DNA from: Panorpa germanica
Lineage: Eukaryota; Arthropoda; Insecta; Mecoptera; Panorpidae
Length of the DNA: 64,000 nucleotides
NCBI GenBank assembly: GCA_963678705.1
Contig: OY783205.1
Location: 5,518,001-5,582,000 of the forward strand
Direction of reading: 5' to 3'
A program made the position numbers and the translations under genes. The notes beneath the pieces were generated by a model that made no database searches, was not told the origin of the DNA, and worked only from the letters and a program-made list of their open reading frames with translations. Below, in pieces: positions 58,521 to 64,000 of this stretch. Each line of letters opens with the position of its first letter. The first letter of the stretch is position 1.

Positions 58521-58972
58521 TAAGAATACAGTGCAGCATTAATTATGTAAATAAATGGCTATAGTATCGAATATTATGTTTCAAGAAGTGCACCTGAAAA
58601 CTATTCTCAGTCCGACCCTGAATTTCAGGTACGAAATTGAGAATAAGGCCAATAAAGCAGTCAGGAAAAGAATGCTGAAAAGCAAGCACGGTTTCGACAC
58701 TGACTTGGGACCTGTGAAGATAAAGAGGATGACACATGAGATGCACTATGTCTGTTTCTGTGGAGATGTATATGAGATACTTATTTAGTAAATAATAATT
58801 ATCCCTAAACATATTAACATATCCGGTCTAAATCCCAAACCCCCTTAACGTAAATTATTAATTCCCTCTTATCCTAATCTTTTAAATAAACTAAACTATC
58901 TACCTGTACATCAGTACTACCTGAAGTACCTAGATACCAATATTTTAGTTAAAGAAGGGCGGACGCTGGAGA
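58521..58972 (+). other. Weak ORF, unknown
   Basis: A 77-codon frame from the ATG at 58555 to 58788 lies in a less AT-rich patch (peptide part DTDLGPVKIKRMTHEMHYVC). Not recognised; it could be the 3' end of the retroelement suggested by the LTR-like segment that follows. Confidence 0.25.
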
Positions 58973-59869
58973 TTAGTTACCCGAGTGGATTTATAAACGC
59001 ATAGCATTTAATTAATACCCACTATCTATCATCTTTTATATTGTTGTAAGTACGCATAAGTCGTACTTATCCTTCCTATTTTTAATATAAATGTTATTTA
59101 TTTTATAAGAATTATATTATGTTATCTTTAATTTTAGTATTAAGATTGTAACAAATAATTGTTTAAATTTAGCGCTTGTAAACATTGACTCTGGTCTGTG
59201 GTTATTTTATATTGTTTTGATACTTGGTAACACCGTATCAGTATTGTACGATGTGAATATTGAAAATAAATTGTTAATATACCGATCGGTACTGCTTGCA
59301 GAGCGCCAGTCTCAACCGAGTCTCATCAAAAGTCTCAACCGAGTCTCAAACTGAGCCTCAGTGCAATAGGATTACGAGTTTTACTTCGTTCGTACAATAA
59401 CTCTAATTGTAACATCAAGTATTCTACCGTAAGCACGTTTTGCTATTAATCATTTTATAACACGAGGAATTTACATTTTGTTCTATATCTGGCATCTTTA
59501 TTAATCTAATAAAATACTATTGTAATTAAGTATGCAGATATAATATTACAACGAATAAATGATATATTTTAATAAAAGTGTTTGTACTAATAGTATTTAA
59601 AAGATACTAATTGTTCCAACGTTGTACGTCGCAAGAAAGGTATACTTTAGACCGCTCAAGTATTCACAAATTGCAACAATACTCCGTTTTAACAAGAATC
59701 CTGTTAAACATCTTAAAGAGAGTTAATTCTTATCAACGTGAGTGATTCAAGAAGGTGGATGATCGTCAACTGAAGAGTCTACTTCCAGAAACTAGCAACA
59801 CAGCGTGATGTATTAGCAAGCTGAGTAATCTCCTTCTAGAACGAGCATCAGACCTCTTTTTACAACATT
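58973..59869 (+). repeat. Possible LTR between PPT-like and PBS-like sequence
   Basis: TGGAGATTAG...TTTTACAACA has TG...CA ends, an AATAAA at about 59263, a purine tract before it (AGAAGGGCGGA, 58955-58965), and after it TGATGTCAGGTGTAACAT, which matches a leucine-tRNA type PBS at 13 of 18 positions. No second copy is in the window, so the call is tentative. It contains two copies of AGTCTCAACCGAGTCTCA at about 59309 and 59330. Confidence 0.25.
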
Positions 59870-60250
59870 GATGTCAGGTGTAACATCCGCCCTCGAATCT
59901 TTTCACAACAATATTAAATAAACAACCTAGACATGTGTAACAAAATGTCTCAACGTAAATTAATTTTAAAATGTATATTTTGTCAATTCGTCTGGAATAA
60001 CAATTCAAATACACTATTTATTCCATCATATGTATGGTGCAATGATAGTTCACTATTGTAAGTTATTAATACTTAAAATCACCGCTAGTTAGCATAACTG
60101 ACCATTTAAATATCATCACTATTTTCAATGCCGACGTCACAGGACATATTGTTCTTTCATCATTTTGAACTGATAATAGACTATTTGTCTCTTTCACACT
60201 TTTGAGAGACCACTAAAACTACGGCACATATCAATAATTGTATTTACATA
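59870..60250. other. Gene-free stretch, nothing recognised
   Basis: AT-rich DNA with no supported feature. Confidence 0.4.
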
Positions 60251-60927
60251 CAGGGTGTCCCAAAATTCAACGATAAGCCGGCACCAGAAGGTGGTCCTGC
60301 TCATGACTATAATGAAAATAAATTATAAAATTTATAAAATAACTGAAAAATTGTTTGTACCATTTGTTTTAATTCATTCAACAATAAAAAACCTCTTTTG
60401 GGTATTGTAAAAGTGATAACTATATCAACAACAACAATTTATGAAATTTGGCTCTTGTTTAGAAATAGTATGCATAATTTCTTTTTATTGCTAGTTTTCC
60501 TGGAGTATTATACCATTTTGGAATCCTGAAGAGTTGCGCCAATTTTTAAAAAAACTTGCCATAGTAGTGTTTATACTTTTTTTTACACCACGGTGAGTTA
60601 AAGTTGACTGAAAGTCAGTTTTAGGAAAAAAATTAATTTTGATTGAATTTTGTGTAAAAACTACTAGCATTCTGGGAGTTTTAATGGTTGTGATGGATAG
60701 CAGTGGTATTTAGGTTGCCGATTCAAAAAAAAATCAGAAATATTTTAAAAATTGTGGTCATGGTAGTTAAAAACATCTTAAGGTGTTTCAATTTTCGAAA
60801 AAAAAATATTTTTTTTTCTAATTCCTAAACAAAATGAGATAAATTTTTTTTTTCTCTTTTTCTTGTGTAGTCATGAGCAGGACCACCTTCTGGTGCCGGC
60901 TTATCGTTGAATTTTGGGACACTCTGT
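60251..60927. mobile_element. MITE with 58-bp near-perfect inverted ends and TA target
   Basis: The left end CAGGGTGTCCCAAAATTCAA (60251 on) and the right end, inverted from 60927, CAGAGTGTCCCAAAATTCAA agree over about 58 bp with one mismatch. TA flanks both sides (60249-60250 and 60928-60929), as for Tc1/mariner-type insertions. 677 bp, no coding capacity. Confidence 0.8.
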
Positions 60928-61488
60928 ATAAATATTATTTTAAATAATAATGGGATAGTGAACTCATTTTTTAGGTGGTTTTTTTAATTTTTTATTGAAA
61001 AAAATTTTATTATATGTATATTGTCGTTTTCATTATTGTAAATAATTTAATAATTTTTTTTTAAACTCTTTAAGTATTCTATAATTAATTGATTATCAAT
61101 AATTACGTATTTTAAAATTAAATACTGGAATATAATTTTTCTCCACCTGTTTATAACTTATCGAGTATTCCCGACAATCTAAACAAGAAACAATGTCTCT
61201 AGATATTGAAACAAAATATAGTGTAACAAAATCTGGTGATATTTCTAATTAGCTAAAGATTTAGAATTACCAACATGTAACAGTGTTTAGCGGGAGTGAC
61301 ATAGATTCATTATTTATTGATACATTGCATACGTTGCTTACTATTTAGGAACACAATGTAAAGGTTCATATTCAAACTAGAACGTTTATTATTTATGGTT
61401 GTTAAGATGCCGAACTGGCGGTACAATATTTGGATTACTTATTTCTTTATCAATAGAACTATGGCGCATCTTTTTATAATTTGTTTAC
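60928..61488. other. Gene-free stretch, nothing recognised
   Basis: AT-rich DNA with no supported feature. Confidence 0.4.
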
Positions 61489-62134
61489 GGCCCTCCGCAC
61501 ACGATGCTACCCGAATCTACCCGAAGCGAATCTGATTACAACTGTAGTTAGTGAGAGATCGAGATATAAGATATGAGATAAAACACGAGAAAGGCACACG
61601 AGTCGGCCGATTGAATACGAGCCCGTCGAAACAGAGGATTCTATTGTGTTATATTTGATTGTATGTATGTATTTAAATACTTTTCGTAAACATCTCTGTT
61701 GATGATGTCATCATGAAACCAACAATGCCCTGCGACCGAGAAATCTACTCGGTGAATATATGCTCAAAACCAGTTTAAAATCAGTTTAGTTATGCTTGGT
61801 ACAGATAGGTGCGACATAAACATGCGACATAAAACATTTATATATTTTCATACATAAATAGATATTATTTAGACTTGAGTGTACTAAATATGTTTTAGTT
61901 TTAAGTTGTACTTACGTACAGACAAGTGCGATTTAAACATGCGACACTAATAAAACCCCTAGTTTTATTAGCATAACCCAATATTTTTGCTATTTTTAAA
62001 AATTCTTGGTGGTATTATTATGAAACAAATATGTTTTAGCGGCTAGTCGGTAAATATCAAAAAGAACTTGAATATATATGGTCCCGAATAATAGGGTCGT
62101 AAAAATATTTTAATATGGACAAATGAAATTTGAA

Positions 62135-62442
62135 TAAATTTGATTGAAAATTATAGACAATAGTCTTTGGAATGCCAAAGATATGAAATATAAAAACAAC
62201 GACGCTTGGAGAAATATTTGTAAAGAAATAACATATGAAAATAAAAATGAAGTTATTAAAAAAATCTACAAGCGCAATCTACTCGAAACCTACAAGCGCA
62301 GTTTTTTAGAGAGCGTAGGAAATACAAGACTATGAAGAAGTCTGGAGCTTCATTTCCAAATGGTTTGGATTGGAAATAAAGTGTGTTCTTGTAAGGAAGG
62401 AGGGGCTGAGGTAGGTCCTATATATATATACATATATATATA

Positions 62443-62516
<74 letters not shown>

Positions 62517-62562
62517 TTGACGAATATCTGAAAATGTCTTAGGACCTACCTCAGCCCCTCCG

Positions 62563-62630
<68 letters not shown>

Positions 62631-63080
62631 TTGATAAATTATTATAATAATTTTCAGGGGTATGAAATTTCAAGTGAAGACAGTGATATCAATATCACGC
62701 TTTTGTGAATTGTCTCAAACGGAAAATACAGGTATTGAACAAACCAATAAAAATACAAGAACTTCAGAAAAGGAAAATTTTCAAGGATCACGTAGACGTA
62801 GAAAATCCAGCAACCATGACCAGGTACAGGAGGCGTATCAAGTCATGAAAGACTTGCAAAATAAACATTGAGATCGGTTTAGTATTTTTGGGGAACATAT
62901 TGCTAATAAAATGAGAATGTTAAGGACCGAGCGAATGTTATTAACACTCTGTTTTGGGAAGCTTCAACGGGCAAATATGACCAGCTTGAATTTAATTTTA
63001 ATTATCCATTTAGTGCTCCTGCGAATTACATTTCACCACCCACTTATTTAAATATGCCTGGCACATCTTTTAATAACTAA
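62135..63080 (+). pseudogene. MADF/Myb-like protein of a Harbinger-type element
   Basis: The first part (62144-62335) holds IIDNSLWNAKDMKYKNNDAW and RNLLETYKRSFLES, resembling the tryptophan-spaced MADF DNA-binding fold (W...W...Y/W). It stops at 62333 and is then interrupted by a TA-cored MITE. The second part (62662 on) has a basic stretch (FQGSRRRRKSSN), DQVQEAYQVMKDLQNK, a stop at 62869-62871, then in frame DRFSIFGEHIANKMRML. A frame change leads to EASTGKYDQLEF and the stop at 63078-63080. The FGEHIANK and GKYD blocks are typical of the C-terminal part of such proteins. It binds DNA in intact elements; here it is broken. Confidence 0.55.
62396..62563. mobile_element. Short inverted-repeat element around a (TA)n core
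   Basis: GGAGGGGCTGAGGTAGGTCC at 62399-62418 is mirrored by GGACCTACCTCAGCCCCTCC at 62544-62563, enclosing about 95 bp of TA repeats. A second (TA)n run follows at 62567-62628. It splits the MADF-like gene. Confidence 0.65.
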
Positions 63081-63666
63081 TGTCAAAATATACAATAATG
63101 AAATACTTATGTAACCAACGTACAAAAATTTTGCTAATCAATAAATGACGTTTTCACCAAATGTTCACTGTGAATTTTTTATACTAACTTATGATAACAT
63201 ATTTGAAATTAACCCATGTACAATATAAATACAAAAATATTTCTTATAATATTTAATTTATTTAATAAGTACTTTCACAAGTGCAACTTTATTATTTTAT
63301 TACGGTTCGGTATTATTGCTGAGATGGAATGTTTACCCTTAATGAACAATAGACCCTGTCAAGCTTCGTCAAGAAGAATCTATTGTTAAATAATTGGTTT
63401 ACGGAAGTCGTTTGAAATATCAAAGGTTCCGACGTATTAAATTGTATGTCGTACTAGTGTAGATGTATCGTAAAACTTATTACAACAAATGTTTTATGTC
63501 GCATGTTTATGTCGCACCAGTCTGTACAAGCCATTACGTTCGTGCCGTGTGTTTTATCTCACTCGTAAACACTTTCGTTTTTTTACTAACAACACAGTTG
63601 TAATGACATTCGGTTCGGACAGATTCGGGGCTAAGGTTTGCAACCAGTCGCGTCGTGTGCTGAGCC

Positions 63667-64000
63667 AAACCGAGTCGGCGGTATTGTATTTACATTAATT
63701 ATTTTATATTCTTTAGCTGAACCTTTTCTTTAAAAGCACGTAGTGTTTCAAATAATATTTGTATTAGAAAAAAATTCCAAATATCAAAATTCAAACAAGT
63801 GTTTACTAAGCGATATTTGTACTCTTACTTGATACATGTAAACAAAGTTTATGTCACACTCACTCTCATGCATATGAATAATGCCCACTCGCTCCTGCTC
63901 ATAGCGGAATTAAAATTGGGTCTAGGGAATATCTGGCCACTTGGATCGGTCTAAAAGGAAAACGGTTTAGAACATATATATACATATATATATATTTATT
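63667..64000. other. Gene-free stretch to the window end
   Basis: No supported gene; ends in AT-rich simple sequence (63976-64000). Confidence 0.4.

Larger units (their letters stand above)
61489..63666 (+). mobile_element. PIF/Harbinger-like element lacking its transposase
   Basis: The ends are long diverged inverted repeats. The left GGCCCTCCGCACACGATGC, CCCGAATCTACCCGAA, ATTACAACTGTAGTTAG and GACATAAACATGCGACATAA (61489-61830) are answered by the inverted right part from 63666 to about 63490. Element length 2178 bp. Inside is one decayed MADF-like gene; no DDE nuclease gene is seen. Harbinger elements normally carry a nuclease gene and a Myb/MADF-like gene, which is the basis of the assignment. 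A 3-bp target duplication could not be confirmed. Confidence 0.5.

Noticed and set aside
62360..62542. Frame encoding alternating Ile-Tyr
   Set aside because: Direct translation of a (TA)n microsatellite.

Overview
This is AT-rich animal DNA, almost certainly from an insect and probably a moth or butterfly. The evidence is an endogenous errantivirus with an envelope gene, several Helitron families, a mariner fragment, a LINE 3' tail of a type common in Lepidoptera, and short phase-matched introns. The insect call is firm and the order is an inference. Most of the window is transposable-element sequence in nested and rearranged layers, with a few host genes between.

Region by region. 1-1008: LTR, PBS and leader of a minus-strand Gypsy-type retrotransposon cut by the window edge; a related solo LTR lies at 6018-6389. 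1085-1400, 40633-40860, 41229-45677 and 45678-45987: one Helitron family (H2), one copy still carrying most of a Rep-helicase gene. 4189-5944 and 12009-13764: two copies of a second Helitron (H1), equal in length and in opposite orientation. Their flanks suggest that recombination between them inverted the 6 kb in between. 3361-4188 and 9526-12008 are the two halves of a long element R with a roughly 120-bp internal period; related copies lie at 35030-35860 and 57230-58520. 6401-9525 is a head-to-tail array of four Helitron-ended units related to R. 19485-29119 is an old hAT element holding a decayed transposase, a LINE tail and, nested inside, an errantivirus at 21736-28985 with 267-bp LTRs, gag, integrase fragments and a broken env, but no protease, reverse transcriptase or RNase H. 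53955-56570 holds fused LINE copies. 61489-63666 is a PIF/Harbinger-like element that keeps only its MADF-like gene.

Host genes. An RBX1/ROC1 RING-H2 gene on the minus strand (17866-18972, five exons) carries one apparent 1-nt deletion; a fragment of a second copy lies at 34150-34770. A complete three-exon RING-H2 gene lies at 51671-52757. A 76-aa two-exon gene of unknown function lies at 13828-14148 (minus), and a possible secreted peptide at 32871-33062. The most interesting host content is a small cluster of proteins resembling the PP1-binding core of PPP1R15 (GADD34/CReP): two-exon genes at 31326-31830 (+) and 38371-38880 (-), inside a 2.15-kb inverted duplication; a longer, damaged three-module relative at 36008-36885 (-); and a diverged last exon at 47342-47686 (+).

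The host genes do not form a pathway that can be shown here. Two themes recur: ubiquitin-ligase RING proteins (RBX1 and the 51.7-kb gene) and PP1-docking PPP1R15-like proteins. All family assignments come from reading motifs by eye; no database search was run.
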